From positions 124,001-188,000 of the forward strand of contig JABIBA010000009.1 of assembly GCA_018652955.1 (NCBI GenBank): a DNA stretch of 64,000 bases, in the 5' to 3' direction. Below, one piece after another: positions 8,302 to 17,765 of this stretch (positions within the stretch are counted from its first letter, which is position 1; each line of letters opens with the position of its first letter). The position numbers were made by a program, and so were the translations under genes. Source of the stretch: Candidatus Peribacter sp. (GTDB lineage Bacteria > Patescibacteriota > Gracilibacteria > Peribacterales > Peribacteraceae). The notes under the pieces were generated by a model, which was not told the DNA's origin, did no database searches, and saw only the letters and a program-made list of their open reading frames with translations.

Positions 8302-9213
8302 ATGCTCTCCCTTACCTATAAAGGTGTTTCTTGGCATGATGATCCCGCTCCAACAGAGCAGGTTCTTAAAGAGCTGCAAACAATGTACGGGTTTCACGAT
8401 CTGGACATCGAGGATTGCTTAAGTGAACATGAAAGGCCGAAAGTAGAGGAATACGATAACTATTTGTTTTTAGTGTTCCACATTCCGTATCGCGCCAAGA
8501 AGACCGGTCGTATTATTAAAGAAGAAGTTAACATTTTCTTGGGACAAGACTTCTTTGTCACGCTACACCGTGGAAGGATTCCTATTTTAGATAAGCTCTG
8601 GAGTGACCTAGAAAATTCAGAAAAGATGCGAGAGGAGTATTTGCAGCATGGAACAGGATTTTTCTTGTACGAACTCATGCGACATTTCTTTGAGGATGTA
8701 TTCCCACTTGTCGATAGTATTCGCAAAGAGCTCAATCGTATGGAGGAGGTATTGTTTGAAACAGACGAAGAAGTAGATCTCCTTAAAGACATCATGAACG
8801 TGAAGCGTAATATTATTGCCATGCGTTCTATTTTGCTTCCACAACGAACACTCATTGCTACTTTGGAGCACAAGAATAAGAAGTTTGTCCCAGACGAGCT
8901 GGCGTTATACTTTGATGATATTCTCGATGCAATTGAGAGGCAGTGGGCATTGCTTGATACTGCCAAAGAAATGATTGATGCATTGCAAGACACGCACGAG
9001 TCTTGGCTTTCACACAAAACAAATGCAGTGATCCAGGTGTTGACCATCTTTTCGGTCACTATGTTGCCGCTTACATTTATTACAGGATTGTATGGAATGA
9101 ATGTTGGACTCCCATTTGGAGCGCACCCAAATGCGTTCTTTATTGTTTTGGGATTGATGGGAGGTATTTTGATTTCCATGCTTACGTATTTTGCTAAGAA
9201 GCACTGGCTCTAG
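8302..9213 (+). CDS. corA: CorA-type divalent cation transporter
   Basis: This protein of about 303 aa follows the CorA plan: an acidic N-terminal cytoplasmic domain, a long helical stalk (residues about 130-250), then two C-terminal TM helices with the signature YGMNVGLPFG (GMN) between them. It imports Mg2+ or Co2+ as a pentamer. I chose ATG 8302 (MLSLTYKGVSW) rather than the TTG at 8284. No riboswitch is visible in the 84 nt upstream. Confidence 0.92.
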   Translation: MLSLTYKGVSWHDDPAPTEQVLKELQTMYGFHDLDIEDCLSEHERPKVEEYDNYLFLVFHIPYRAKKTGRIIKEEVNIFLGQDFFVTLHRGRIPILDKLWSDLENSEKMREEYLQHGTGFFLYELMRHFFEDVFPLVDSIRKELNRMEEVLFETDEEVDLLKDIMNVKRNIIAMRSILLPQRTLIATLEHKNKKFVPDELALYFDDILDAIERQWALLDTAKEMIDALQDTHESWLSHKTNAVIQVLTIFSVTMLPLTFITGLYGMNVGLPFGAHPNAFFIVLGLMGGILISMLTYFAKKHWL

Positions 9214-9281
9214 GTGCTTGAGTAAGTCTGCTGTTCAACCTTCTTGACATTCTTTCGCGTACGAGCGACCATACTCCTCCT

Positions 9282-10133
9282 ATGCCTTTAAAACATTTTA
9301 CAGAGACATTTCTTGTAGTTGTACTCGGTGCAGTCATTGCACTGACAGGATTACTTACAGCAACACTGCCTAATCTCCCTGATGGAGCTTTGCCTTGGGC
9401 TGTTCTCTTTATTCTATCTGTTGTGTACCCACTATCTCTCTACTCACTATTCCAGCGCAGAAGAGCAGATAACACATTCCGTAACCTTCACTGGTTTCCA
9501 GCAGGAATGCTTCTTGTATGGCTCATGCTACAAGGCGCGGTGCTTGGAAGTACTGTTGAAGTAGAAAACATCGCAATGTATTCTTGGGGATGGACACTCG
9601 CACCTGTACTTCTAGGATTTGTTCTTTTGGTATTATTTTGCCTTAAGGTTATTCGTAGGCGTCTGCCACGACTTGTTTTCTTAGGATTGATCCTTATTCC
9701 TTTTGCTGCTGCTGCATTTTTGTCAGAGCAAGAAGGACAATGGGAACAAGAGCTCGCTTCTGTTATGTGGAGTGGAGATTTCTGGAAGGTAGACGAAACA
9801 GGATTCCTCGCAAGCTTTATAGATGAAGAAGGAAAAAATCTAGAAGAGTCTGACGATGAAATGGAAGAAGACTGGAGAGAGCGCCTTCGTATGCAAGAAC
9901 GCCGTGAAGAACGTATCGCAAATCGTACAGATGAGGACACCGATGATGACATGAAGGAAGTAGTCTTACATGTCGATATGGATAGCTCTAGCTCTTCTGG
10001 ACACGAATATAACAGCGTCTCTAGTAGGCCATCAGAACTTCCAGAGTCAGGATTTGGTTGGAGTGCGATTATTCTCATGCTTGTTGCTGGATATTGTGCG
10101 GCGCTTAATGAGAGTGCGAGAAGGCGTGTGTAG
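9282..10133 (+). CDS. Polytopic membrane protein with acidic loop, unknown
   Basis: This 283-aa protein has four predicted TM helices in the first 150 residues. A charged Glu/Asp/Arg-rich linker (about 175-240, including EDTDDDMKE and a SSSSSGH patch) comes next, and one last hydrophobic segment lies near the C-terminus. A CATACT hexamer ends 6 nt before the ATG, and TTGACA lies 20 nt further upstream. No family recognised. Confidence 0.65.
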   Translation: MPLKHFTETFLVVVLGAVIALTGLLTATLPNLPDGALPWAVLFILSVVYPLSLYSLFQRRRADNTFRNLHWFPAGMLLVWLMLQGAVLGSTVEVENIAMYSWGWTLAPVLLGFVLLVLFCLKVIRRRLPRLVFLGLILIPFAAAAFLSEQEGQWEQELASVMWSGDFWKVDETGFLASFIDEEGKNLEESDDEMEEDWRERLRMQERREERIANRTDEDTDDDMKEVVLHVDMDSSSSSGHEYNSVSSRPSELPESGFGWSAIILMLVAGYCAALNESARRRV

Positions 10134-10148
10134 TGTTATCATGCGCGC

Positions 10149-11414
10149 ATGACTTCTATTAAAAAGATTCACGCGAGGCAAATACTTGATTCTCGGGGAA
10201 ACCCAACGCTCGAAGTAGATATAGAACTCGAAGACGGTACGTTCGGTAGAGCGGCTGTTCCTTCTGGGGCATCCACTGGAACCCATGAAGCTGTTGAGCT
10301 TCGTGATGGAGATAAATCTATGTATGGAGGAAAGTCTGTACTCAAAGCTGTAGGGAATGTTACAGGTCCTATTGCGAGTGCTCTTATTGGGAAAGAGGTT
10401 TCCGACCAACGCACGATCGACCAGATCATGTTGGATCTTGATGGAACACCCAATAAATCCAAGCTTGGTGCTAATGCAATTTTAGGAGTTTCTATGGCTG
10501 TGTGTAGGGCTCGAGCAGGAGTAGAGCACAAGCCTTTGTGGCAATCACTTGCTGATCAATTTGAAGTAAGTAATCCACATCTTCTGCCAATGCCAATGAT
10601 GAATGTGATTAACGGAGGAAAGCACGCAGACTCTGGGTTAAGCTTTCAGGAATGTATGATTATCCCTACAGGACTCTCTTCTTTTACAGAAGCGATTCAA
10701 GCTGGAGCAGAAACATTTCACGCTCTTAAAAAGCTCTTAAAAGATGCAGGTTACACTGTATCAGTAGGAGACGAGGGTGGGTTTGCTCCACAAGTAAAGA
10801 ATGCTGATGAAGCATTTGATTTCTTGATGAAAGCAATCGATGCAGCAGGTTACACTGGCAAGATGCAGATTGGTATCGATGCTGCTGCTTCAGAGTTTTG
10901 TAATGACGGTTCGTATGACCTTGATGGAAAAACTGTCAGTTCAGCAGAGCTCACAGCGTACTACGAGGAACTGTGTAAGAAGTATCCACTCGTCAGTATA
11001 GAAGATAGTCATAGCGAAGATGACTGGGATGGATTTGCAGATCTCACAGCGAAGCTAGGAGACGCAAAGCAGCTTGTTGGTGATGATCTTCTGGTAACGA
11101 ATGTTGAGCGCATACAAAAGGCTATCGACGAAAAGACAGTGAACTCTGTACTCATCAAGCTTAATCAAATCGGAACTGTCTCTGAGACAGTGGATGCTAT
11201 CAAGCTTACACAAGATACTGGTTGGACTGCGGTTGTTTCACATCGTAGTGGAGAAACAGAGGATACGTTTATAGCTCACCTTGCTGTGGGACTAAAGACT
11301 GGTCAGATTAAAACAGGATCACTCTCTCGTACAGATCGAGTCTGTAAATACAACCAGCTTCTACGCATAGAAGAGCAGCTGGGTTCTAAGGCTGAGTTTA
11401 ATTCTCCTTTTTAA
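10149..11414 (+). CDS. eno: Enolase
   Basis: This 421-aa enzyme interconverts 2-phosphoglycerate and phosphoenolpyruvate in glycolysis. Conserved blocks are visible in order: SGASTGTHEAVELRD, a GDEGGFAP loop, the metal/substrate region VSIEDSHSEDDW, the catalytic lysine motif LIKLNQIGTVSET, and SHRSGETEDT. A TATCAT hexamer ends 6 nt before the ATG. The next gene starts one base after its stop, so the SLH-thioredoxin gene is probably co-transcribed. Confidence 0.97.
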   Translation: MTSIKKIHARQILDSRGNPTLEVDIELEDGTFGRAAVPSGASTGTHEAVELRDGDKSMYGGKSVLKAVGNVTGPIASALIGKEVSDQRTIDQIMLDLDGTPNKSKLGANAILGVSMAVCRARAGVEHKPLWQSLADQFEVSNPHLLPMPMMNVINGGKHADSGLSFQECMIIPTGLSSFTEAIQAGAETFHALKKLLKDAGYTVSVGDEGGFAPQVKNADEAFDFLMKAIDAAGYTGKMQIGIDAAASEFCNDGSYDLDGKTVSSAELTAYYEELCKKYPLVSIEDSHSEDDWDGFADLTAKLGDAKQLVGDDLLVTNVERIQKAIDEKTVNSVLIKLNQIGTVSETVDAIKLTQDTGWTAVVSHRSGETEDTFIAHLAVGLKTGQIKTGSLSRTDRVCKYNQLLRIEEQLGSKAEFNSPF

Positions 11415-11415
11415 T

Positions 11416-12342
11416 ATGCAAAAATTATCGCTTATCTTCATAGGGTTACTGGTATCTCTACCAGTGCACGCTGCATTTATCGATTCAGTAAACCACGTTT
11501 ACAGTGACTCTATCGATTTTGTGCAACAAGAGGGTATTGTTTCTGGGTATGCAGATGGAACGTACAAACCAGATGCCACCATCAACCGTGCTGAATTTAC
11601 AAAAATTGTTATTGGTGCTCAGTTTGATGAGGGCGTTATTGATGACTGTCTTAGCGGTAGTACGACATTGTTTTCTGATGTTTCTTCTAGTGACTGGTTT
11701 GCGAAGTATGTGTGCAAAGCAAAGAAGCAAAATATAATATCAGGATATTCTGATGGAACGTTTAAGCCATCAGGAACAATTAATTTTGCAGAGGCTTCAA
11801 AGATTGTTAGCAAAGCGTTTCTTCTTCCAGGGGCAGACGACATTGCTACTGGTCAGTGGTGGGAGCCTTACGTAAATGCACTTAGGCTTCGCAATGCTAT
11901 CCCTCATGCTGGCATGCAGCCAAATGACCTTGTTACTCGAGGACAGATGGCGCGCATTATTCATCGTGTACAGCAGCCAGTATTACCAAGTATCAACACC
12001 GTTATACCCTTAAGTTCCGTAGAGTATACAGACTACAAAGAGGGCGTTGTCGGCAACGGCAGGTCGTCTGTCTTATTTTTTCATGCAGCGTGGTGTCCGT
12101 ACTGTATAAAAAATGATGAGAGGATTACGGAGTTCTTTGCAGATCCAGGACCATTATTTCCTGTGTATTCTGTCTATAAAGTAGATTACGACACGAACAA
12201 AGATCTTCGGTCGCAGTTTGGGGTCACTATGCAAGATACGTTTATCCTGATGGATGATGATGGAACAGAGTTGCAGAAGTTAACATCTCCTGATGAAAAT
12301 GATTTGAGATACTTGCTAGAGGCACCTCCTACTGCTTATTAA
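11416..12342 (+). CDS. Secreted SLH-domain protein with thioredoxin-like domain
   Basis: This 308-aa protein has a signal peptide (MQKLSLIFIGLLVSLPVHA). Two clear SLH repeats follow (YADGTYKPDATINRAEF and YSDGTFKPSGTINFAEA), then a degenerate third. From about residue 205 there is a thioredoxin-like fold with the redox motif AAWCPYC. SLH repeats usually bind pyruvylated wall polymers, so the CxxC domain would be displayed outside the membrane. It could reduce or form disulfides in exported proteins. Its stop overlaps the opposing 88-aa gene by four bases. Confidence 0.85.
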   Translation: MQKLSLIFIGLLVSLPVHAAFIDSVNHVYSDSIDFVQQEGIVSGYADGTYKPDATINRAEFTKIVIGAQFDEGVIDDCLSGSTTLFSDVSSSDWFAKYVCKAKKQNIISGYSDGTFKPSGTINFAEASKIVSKAFLLPGADDIATGQWWEPYVNALRLRNAIPHAGMQPNDLVTRGQMARIIHRVQQPVLPSINTVIPLSSVEYTDYKEGVVGNGRSSVLFFHAAWCPYCIKNDERITEFFADPGPLFPVYSVYKVDYDTNKDLRSQFGVTMQDTFILMDDDGTELQKLTSPDENDLRYLLEAPPTAY

Positions 12343-12605
12343 TGGTTATAGCGATTGTGGATCCACCACTGTTTAATAGGACCTAAAGAAATACTAGATA
12401 GTAGGTATCCCATTGTCGGAACAAATGCTGGCAGATACGCTCTTGTATGATCTCCGTCGGTAATAGTTAAGAATGCACACGCAGAAATATAGGTGATTAC
12501 GGAAATAAGGAGTCTTCGAAACCAACTAGTTTCCCAGGCTTTATCTCCTTCTACACGGGTATTTCGATCAATCAGCGCTTGGATTTCTGGTGTTTGATTG
12601 TTCAT
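12339..12605 (-). CDS. Small two-TM membrane protein
   Basis: This 88-aa protein has a hydrophilic N-terminus and two TM helices (about residues 30-48 and 58-76). The C-terminus is basic and aromatic. On the minus strand TATACTATT precedes the ATG by 7-9 nt, in line with a leaderless start. It converges on the SLH-thioredoxin gene with overlapping stop codons. Function unknown. Confidence 0.65.
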   Translation of the reverse strand: MNNQTPEIQALIDRNTRVEGDKAWETSWFRRLLISVITYISACAFLTITDGDHTRAYLPAFVPTMGYLLSSISLGPIKQWWIHNRYNH

Positions 12606-12698
12606 AGTGCAAATAGTATATATCTACTTCATAAAAATCACCTATAGGACATTGCCAGAGGAGGGGAAGTATGACAATATCGGCTCTTATTGATCATT

Positions 12699-12736
12699 TT
12701 GACAGTATTGTCAAATATTAGTAAATATGTTATAAT
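12699..12736 (+). promoter_or_regulatory. Promoter with overlapping inverted repeat, DHH gene
   Basis: TTGTCA (12708-12713) and an extended -10 TGtTATAAT (TATAAT at 12731-12736) are 17 bp apart. The perfect inverted repeat TTGACA-GTAT-TGTCAA (12699-12714) covers the -35 and is placed like a repressor operator. The ATG at 12748 would be only about 5 nt from the transcript start. Confidence 0.6.
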
Positions 12737-12747
12737 AATACGTTACC

Positions 12748-14091
12748 ATGCCACTCAACAACGAACAGTTATCGGCAGCAACTAGCGCAATCCAAGGTGC
12801 TCAACGCATCATGGTTGTACCACATGCAAACGTAGACCCTGATGGACTGGGTTCCGCACTTGCCTGCCAGGCGTTATTTACACAGCTTGGAAAGGATGTG
12901 ACAGTTATTTGCCCTGATTCAAAGCCAGATAGCCTCAGCTTTTTGCCGGGATTTGAGAAGCTTCAGGAGGGGATCGAGAGTTCTCAAAACTTTGTCATTA
13001 CCATTAACTTAGATGGTGACGTAGAAGTTGATAAGCTTCGATACACCGTAGAAGATGGAAAGGTAAACATTATTGTTATGCCAAAAGCAGGTCGCATAAA
13101 TCAGCAACAGGTAACGTTTGGAGATACAGGCCCGGGGTTTGATCTCATTGTTGCCGTAGATACTGCAGACCTTCCTCTTATGGGTAAGTTCTATACAGAG
13201 AATATTGATTTGTTTACCTCTGTACCGATTTTGAATATCGACCATCACATTAGTAATACAAACTATGGTCAATTACAGATGATAGATACGACAGCAGCCT
13301 CTGCAACAGAAGTGCTTTATGACTGGTTTACGCATGAGCCTTCGTACAAAGAAAAGATCACTCCTGATATGGCAACACTTCTTTTGACAGGTCTTATTAC
13401 AGACACCAGAAGCTTTCAGAACCCGAATACAACTCCAAGAAGCTTAGAGGTTGCCGCAGAGCTTTTGGAGCGAGGAGCAAGACAGCAGGAGATTGTGCAG
13501 CATATCTATAAGACAAAACCATTGAGTACACTTAAAATTTGGGGACGTGCTCTTAATAAAATCCAGATGGATATTCCAGCAGGAATTGTGTGGTCTACCA
13601 TATCAAAGGAGGACTTGGCTGAAATGGAGGCACATAGCAAAGAGAGTTCTGGAATTCTTGATGAGCTTATTTCGACAATTCCCGATGCAGATATTCATGT
13701 GCTCTTTACCGAGGTAGAAGAAGGAGGTCTAAAGGCGAGCATGCGTAGCTCACCTGCAGTCGATGTCAGTAGATTATCTGGAAAACTCTTTGGTGGTGGA
13801 GGGCATCCGCGTGCTGCAGGGTTCCGCATTAAAGACTTCGATAACTTTGACCTCGCCGTTATGGAGGCAGTGCAAAAGCTAAAGACAGGAATGCAAGAAG
13901 AGAAGAAGGCAGCGCAAGGACCTGTAGATACACAAGCAAAGATTCCTGAGGTTGCTCAGCCGCCTAAGGTCCAGCCAAAACCTGTTCAGAAACCTGCTGC
14001 ACCTGGTAAGGATATTGTTAAAAAACTAGGGTCAGATACCGATACATCGGATTCTGGTGGGAAAGATATCATTGAAGGGGTAACGCAGTAG
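12748..14091 (+). CDS. DHH-family phosphoesterase (NrnA-like)
   Basis: This 447-aa protein matches the NrnA/RecJ-like DHH family, which hydrolyses short oligonucleotides, pAp or cyclic-dinucleotide products using two metals. The motifs are HANVDPDGLGSALA near residue 27, NIDHHISN near 165, and the DHHA1 glycine-rich GGGGHPRAAGF near 350. A Lys/Pro/Gln-rich tail of about 75 residues follows and is probably disordered. The gene has its own strong promoter and precedes infB. Confidence 0.88.
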   Translation: MPLNNEQLSAATSAIQGAQRIMVVPHANVDPDGLGSALACQALFTQLGKDVTVICPDSKPDSLSFLPGFEKLQEGIESSQNFVITINLDGDVEVDKLRYTVEDGKVNIIVMPKAGRINQQQVTFGDTGPGFDLIVAVDTADLPLMGKFYTENIDLFTSVPILNIDHHISNTNYGQLQMIDTTAASATEVLYDWFTHEPSYKEKITPDMATLLLTGLITDTRSFQNPNTTPRSLEVAAELLERGARQQEIVQHIYKTKPLSTLKIWGRALNKIQMDIPAGIVWSTISKEDLAEMEAHSKESSGILDELISTIPDADIHVLFTEVEEGGLKASMRSSPAVDVSRLSGKLFGGGGHPRAAGFRIKDFDNFDLAVMEAVQKLKTGMQEEKKAAQGPVDTQAKIPEVAQPPKVQPKPVQKPAAPGKDIVKKLGSDTDTSDSGGKDIIEGVTQ

Positions 14092-14167
14092 GCAGCAATT
14101 CGCCTTTGTTTGCTTGTTGCTAGCGGATTCTCTGATACACTCCGTTCGGCTTTCCTTTAAGAAATCT

Positions 14168-16396
14168 ATGCGTCTCGTTCAAGTCGCCAAGGCTCTCGGC
14201 ATGACTGGTCAACAGCTCCGTAAGGAGTTGGAAAACGTCGATTTCGGTGTAAAACCCACCGATAGAGAGATTCCTGACAATCTAGCTCAGGGAGTTGTTC
14301 GCTACGTTGCACGCAAACAGGGGCTTGATATTGATATGGAAGCCTTATTTGGACCTATGGATCTTTCGGATGAGTCACAAGACTCTTCCGAGAAAGAGGA
14401 AGTTGTAGAAGAGGAGAAAGTAGAAAAAGTAGAAAAACTAGAAAAAAAAGACGCAGAAGTGAATGTACTGAGAAAGCTTACTCTTGAAGGTGTCTCAAAG
14501 GATGCTATTAAGAAGCAGCAACTAAAGCTTGATAAGTCATCTGGAAAAAAACGAACTCCAGCAAAGAAGGCAGTAGATCAAAAACCAAAAGAAGAGGCGA
14601 CTGTTCACCAAGAGCAGATCAAAAAGAAGGATGGTGTTGTTATGCTTCCAGATCAAATTACCGTGAAAGAGTTTGCGGAAAAGACGGGTATTCAGGTGCC
14701 AAAAGTTATTCAGGCTCTCATGAGTAATGGGGTGATGGCAAACATCACACAGAATATTGATTACGATACTGCTGCAGTTATTGCGGTAGACATGGGTGTT
14801 AATGTTCAAAAGGAAGAGTCCGCAGCGACTTCCGAAGCTCTATTTTCTCGTAACCTCGAAGATCTTCTAAAAGATGAGCCAGAAAACCTAGCTCCACGAG
14901 CACCAATTGTTGCGGTGATGGGACACGTAGATCACGGAAAAACATCTATCCTTGATGTTATCCGAGAGGCAGATGTTGTGAAGGGGGAGGCTGGAGGAAT
15001 TACTCAGCACATCGGAGCGTATCAAATAGAACACAAATCTAAAGGGTCTGATGAAGTCCACAAGATCACCTTTATCGATACACCTGGTCACGAGGCGTTT
15101 ACAGCGATGCGAGCGCGTGGTGCACAGGTAACGGACATCGTTGTGTTAGTTGTTGCTGCTGACGAAGGAGTGAAGCCAACGACTATCGAAGCTATCGATC
15201 ATGCAAAAGATGCTGGCGTACAAATTCTCGTAGCCATCAACAAGATGGACAAAGAGGGTGCAGACCCAGAGCGTGTAAAAGGGGAGCTAGCAGGTCACGG
15301 ATTACAGGCGGAAGACTGGGGAGGAAAGATACCAACAATACCGTGTAGCGCTCAGACCAAGATGGGTATCGAAGAGATCCTCGACACATTGGTTCTTATG
15401 GGAGAGGAGGCAGCTTACAAAGCAAATGTAAACCGTAGTGGAATTGCTACGGTGGTAGAAAGCCACTTAGACCAATCTCTTGGGCCGCTTGCGACTATGA
15501 TTATTAACACAGGAACTCTTAAGGTAGGTGAGCCGTTTGTTTGTGGAGAAATCTACGGAAAGGTACGTACGATGGTAAACGAGCACGGTGAAAAGCTACA
15601 AGAAGTAGGTCCTTCTGGTGCCGTTCGTGTTTCTGGTCTTTCTGCTCTTGCCGAGGTTGGTGATATTTTGCAGGCAGTTCCAACAGAGCAGCGAGCTAAG
15701 CAATTGGTAGATGAACTAAAAGAAGAAGGTGCACTACGTAAGAAGCGTAGTTTTGCAGACCTTGTATCTCGGCTTTCTGAAGGAAAGCTTAAGCAGCTGA
15801 AGGTTGTACTTAAAGCTGATTCCCAAGGGTCATTGGATGCTATAGCTGAAGCAATTTCTAAAAAGACGACAGACGAGGTAACCGTAAAGGTCATTCACTC
15901 CGCTATTGGATCTGTTACAGAAACAGACGTTATGATGGCATCAGCGAGTGATGGTATCGTTGTTGCATTCCACGCACCAGTCCCAGCTCCGTCTATGCGG
16001 TCTGCAGATCACGAGGGAGTAAAGGTGCAAGAGTACGATGTGATCTACGCTCTTCTCGATGACATTGATGCGCTCTTGCAGGGTCTTGTTGTACCTGAAG
16101 AAGACGAGAAGATAATGGGACATCTTGAAGTGAAGGGAGTCTTTATGACGAAGAAGATGGAGCAAGTTATTGGAGGAAAGGTTACCGATGGAATATTAAA
16201 GCGCCTTACGTACCGTATACAGCGTGGCGGAGAAGAGGTGGGTACTGGACGCGTTACATCACTTAGAAAAGGCGACAGCGACATTAAAGAGGCAAAGGAA
16301 GGAACAGAGTGTGGTATGCGTACCGACAGTTCTGTCTTGATCGAAGAAGGTGATGTTCTTGAGGTGTTCCTTAAGGAGCTCAAGCGCAAAAAATAA
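14168..16396 (+). CDS. infB: Translation initiation factor IF-2
   Basis: At about 742 aa this is a complete IF-2. The N-terminal IF2_N fold is [18 protein letters not shown], then a Lys/Glu-rich linker, a second IF2_N ([18 protein letters not shown]), the G domain ([23 protein letters not shown]), and domains II-IV with ending [12 protein letters not shown]. It places initiator tRNA on the 30S subunit. I chose ATG 14168 over the TTG at 14114 because [11 protein letters not shown] starts the IF2_N fold. Its stop is one base from the stop of the opposing gene. Confidence 0.96.
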   Translation: MRLVQVAKALGMTGQQLRKELENVDFGVKPTDREIPDNLAQGVVRYVARKQGLDIDMEALFGPMDLSDESQDSSEKEEVVEEEKVEKVEKLEKKDAEVNVLRKLTLEGVSKDAIKKQQLKLDKSSGKKRTPAKKAVDQKPKEEATVHQEQIKKKDGVVMLPDQITVKEFAEKTGIQVPKVIQALMSNGVMANITQNIDYDTAAVIAVDMGVNVQKEESAATSEALFSRNLEDLLKDEPENLAPRAPIVAVMGHVDHGKTSILDVIREADVVKGEAGGITQHIGAYQIEHKSKGSDEVHKITFIDTPGHEAFTAMRARGAQVTDIVVLVVAADEGVKPTTIEAIDHAKDAGVQILVAINKMDKEGADPERVKGELAGHGLQAEDWGGKIPTIPCSAQTKMGIEEILDTLVLMGEEAAYKANVNRSGIATVVESHLDQSLGPLATMIINTGTLKVGEPFVCGEIYGKVRTMVNEHGEKLQEVGPSGAVRVSGLSALAEVGDILQAVPTEQRAKQLVDELKEEGALRKKRSFADLVSRLSEGKLKQLKVVLKADSQGSLDAIAEAISKKTTDEVTVKVIHSAIGSVTETDVMMASASDGIVVAFHAPVPAPSMRSADHEGVKVQEYDVIYALLDDIDALLQGLVVPEEDEKIMGHLEVKGVFMTKKMEQVIGGKVTDGILKRLTYRIQRGGEEVGTGRVTSLRKGDSDIKEAKEGTECGMRTDSSVLIEEGDVLEVFLKELKRKK

Positions 16397-16397
16397 T

Positions 16398-17753
16398 TTA
16401 CTCAGTAGGTGCAGCAGGTGGTGGTGCTTTATCAAGCATGTCACTCAATTCTTTATGTGCTGTCTCTGATTTTGAATTCGCTTCGGCAAGTGAGATCATA
16501 ACCTTTTTGCTTTGCGGGTCTCTTACACCTTTCATCTTTCCAAGGACGTATGCAGAACCTGAAGGCTTTGGATCTCCAATAAATAGTCGAGCAATCTTAT
16601 CGGGTACTCGCTTGCCCGTAAGGCGTTTACCACTTTTTGATTTAGGATCTGTAAGTTCATGTAGGTTTTCTTCGGTTATCCCTCCACGACCAGAGTAAAA
16701 ATTTAATGTTTTAATAAGGTGGTTTCTCGGACCCGAAGGCAAGTTTAGTAGTTTTTTCATGCCATCTGCACCTACACGTCTAGAGAGATCTGCAAATTGG
16801 CTACTCGCCATAAATTGATTCTTCGGACCACCTTTCATGATGAACATTGCACCACCTGCAAGGAGAAGTGTTGTAAAGGATAGGTTCTTCTTTTGAGTAT
16901 CTCTAATTACCCAGAATGAAAGAAGGGCACCTACTGCAAGTAATGCTGCAAATTTACCAGCTCCTTTTATGGCATTTGGGTCGCGACAGTACCTTTCTAG
17001 GCAGCGCAGATTTTCATCGTCATTTCCATGGTCCGTTACATATTTATGCTCTGCTGCTGGGGTTGTGAGTGTATTTTTTATGTAGGAAAGCTTATCTCTG
17101 TACGCTCGAAAAATTTCCTCTCGTTCTGGGTCTACTTTAGATCCTTCGGCACTAGTGATACGTAGTGGAGAAGTAAGCCATCGAATGTCTGTACCAATAG
17201 CTGCTCTTTCTAGTTCATATGTATCTCCTTGGGGTGTCACGTAGGAAGTTTTATCGGTGTATCTTTTTGTCTTTGCTATTGCTGCGAGATTATCACTTTT
17301 CTCATTTATAATTCTCATTGTTGTTTCGAGTCTTTTTTTTATAGCTTGCATACGTTTCAGTTCATCGGGACCAGAAATGGTAACGAGTTTTCCATCGATA
17401 TAGATTTGAGCATCGGCCCCTTTGCGCATCATGATACTTCCTTTAATTTTTGGAAGGCTACTGAGGCCTGTTGTAGCTCCACGACCAGTGCCAGCTTCTG
17501 TAACACCAAAGGCAATTTTCATCCTGTCTTGCATCTGCGTTCGAGACCTCTTTTCATTTGCAATGTCACCCATGTGTTCAAAATTTCTACAGGCATTTCC
17601 ATGACTCGTAGCATTTCCGGTAGTGTTGTAGTGATCTAAGCTGAGATTTCCACGGGTTGCATGTCGACGAGAACGTGCAGCACGTTCGCCAGCTGGAGGT
17701 GCACTACTAAGCTGTTCCGCACCACGCCGAGGTCTGATAGGTACTCTATTCAT
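16398..17753 (-). CDS. Hypothetical protein with central TM pair
   Basis: The 451-aa protein has a basic, low-complexity N-terminus. A soluble region of mixed helix and strand includes GKLVTISGPDELKRMQAIKKR. Two adjacent TM segments lie near residues 270-310 (FAALLAVGALLSFWVI and a second), and a basic helical C-terminus ends in a Pro/Ala tail. It starts 12 bases after the VirB6-like gene, so it is probably the second gene of that operon and may work with it at the membrane. I do not recognise the family. Confidence 0.7.
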   Translation of the reverse strand: MNRVPIRPRRGAEQLSSAPPAGERAARSRRHATRGNLSLDHYNTTGNATSHGNACRNFEHMGDIANEKRSRTQMQDRMKIAFGVTEAGTGRGATTGLSSLPKIKGSIMMRKGADAQIYIDGKLVTISGPDELKRMQAIKKRLETTMRIINEKSDNLAAIAKTKRYTDKTSYVTPQGDTYELERAAIGTDIRWLTSPLRITSAEGSKVDPEREEIFRAYRDKLSYIKNTLTTPAAEHKYVTDHGNDDENLRCLERYCRDPNAIKGAGKFAALLAVGALLSFWVIRDTQKKNLSFTTLLLAGGAMFIMKGGPKNQFMASSQFADLSRRVGADGMKKLLNLPSGPRNHLIKTLNFYSGRGGITEENLHELTDPKSKSGKRLTGKRVPDKIARLFIGDPKPSGSAYVLGKMKGVRDPQSKKVMISLAEANSKSETAHKELSDMLDKAPPPAAPTE

Positions 17754-17765
17754 GGTTGTGCTGCC

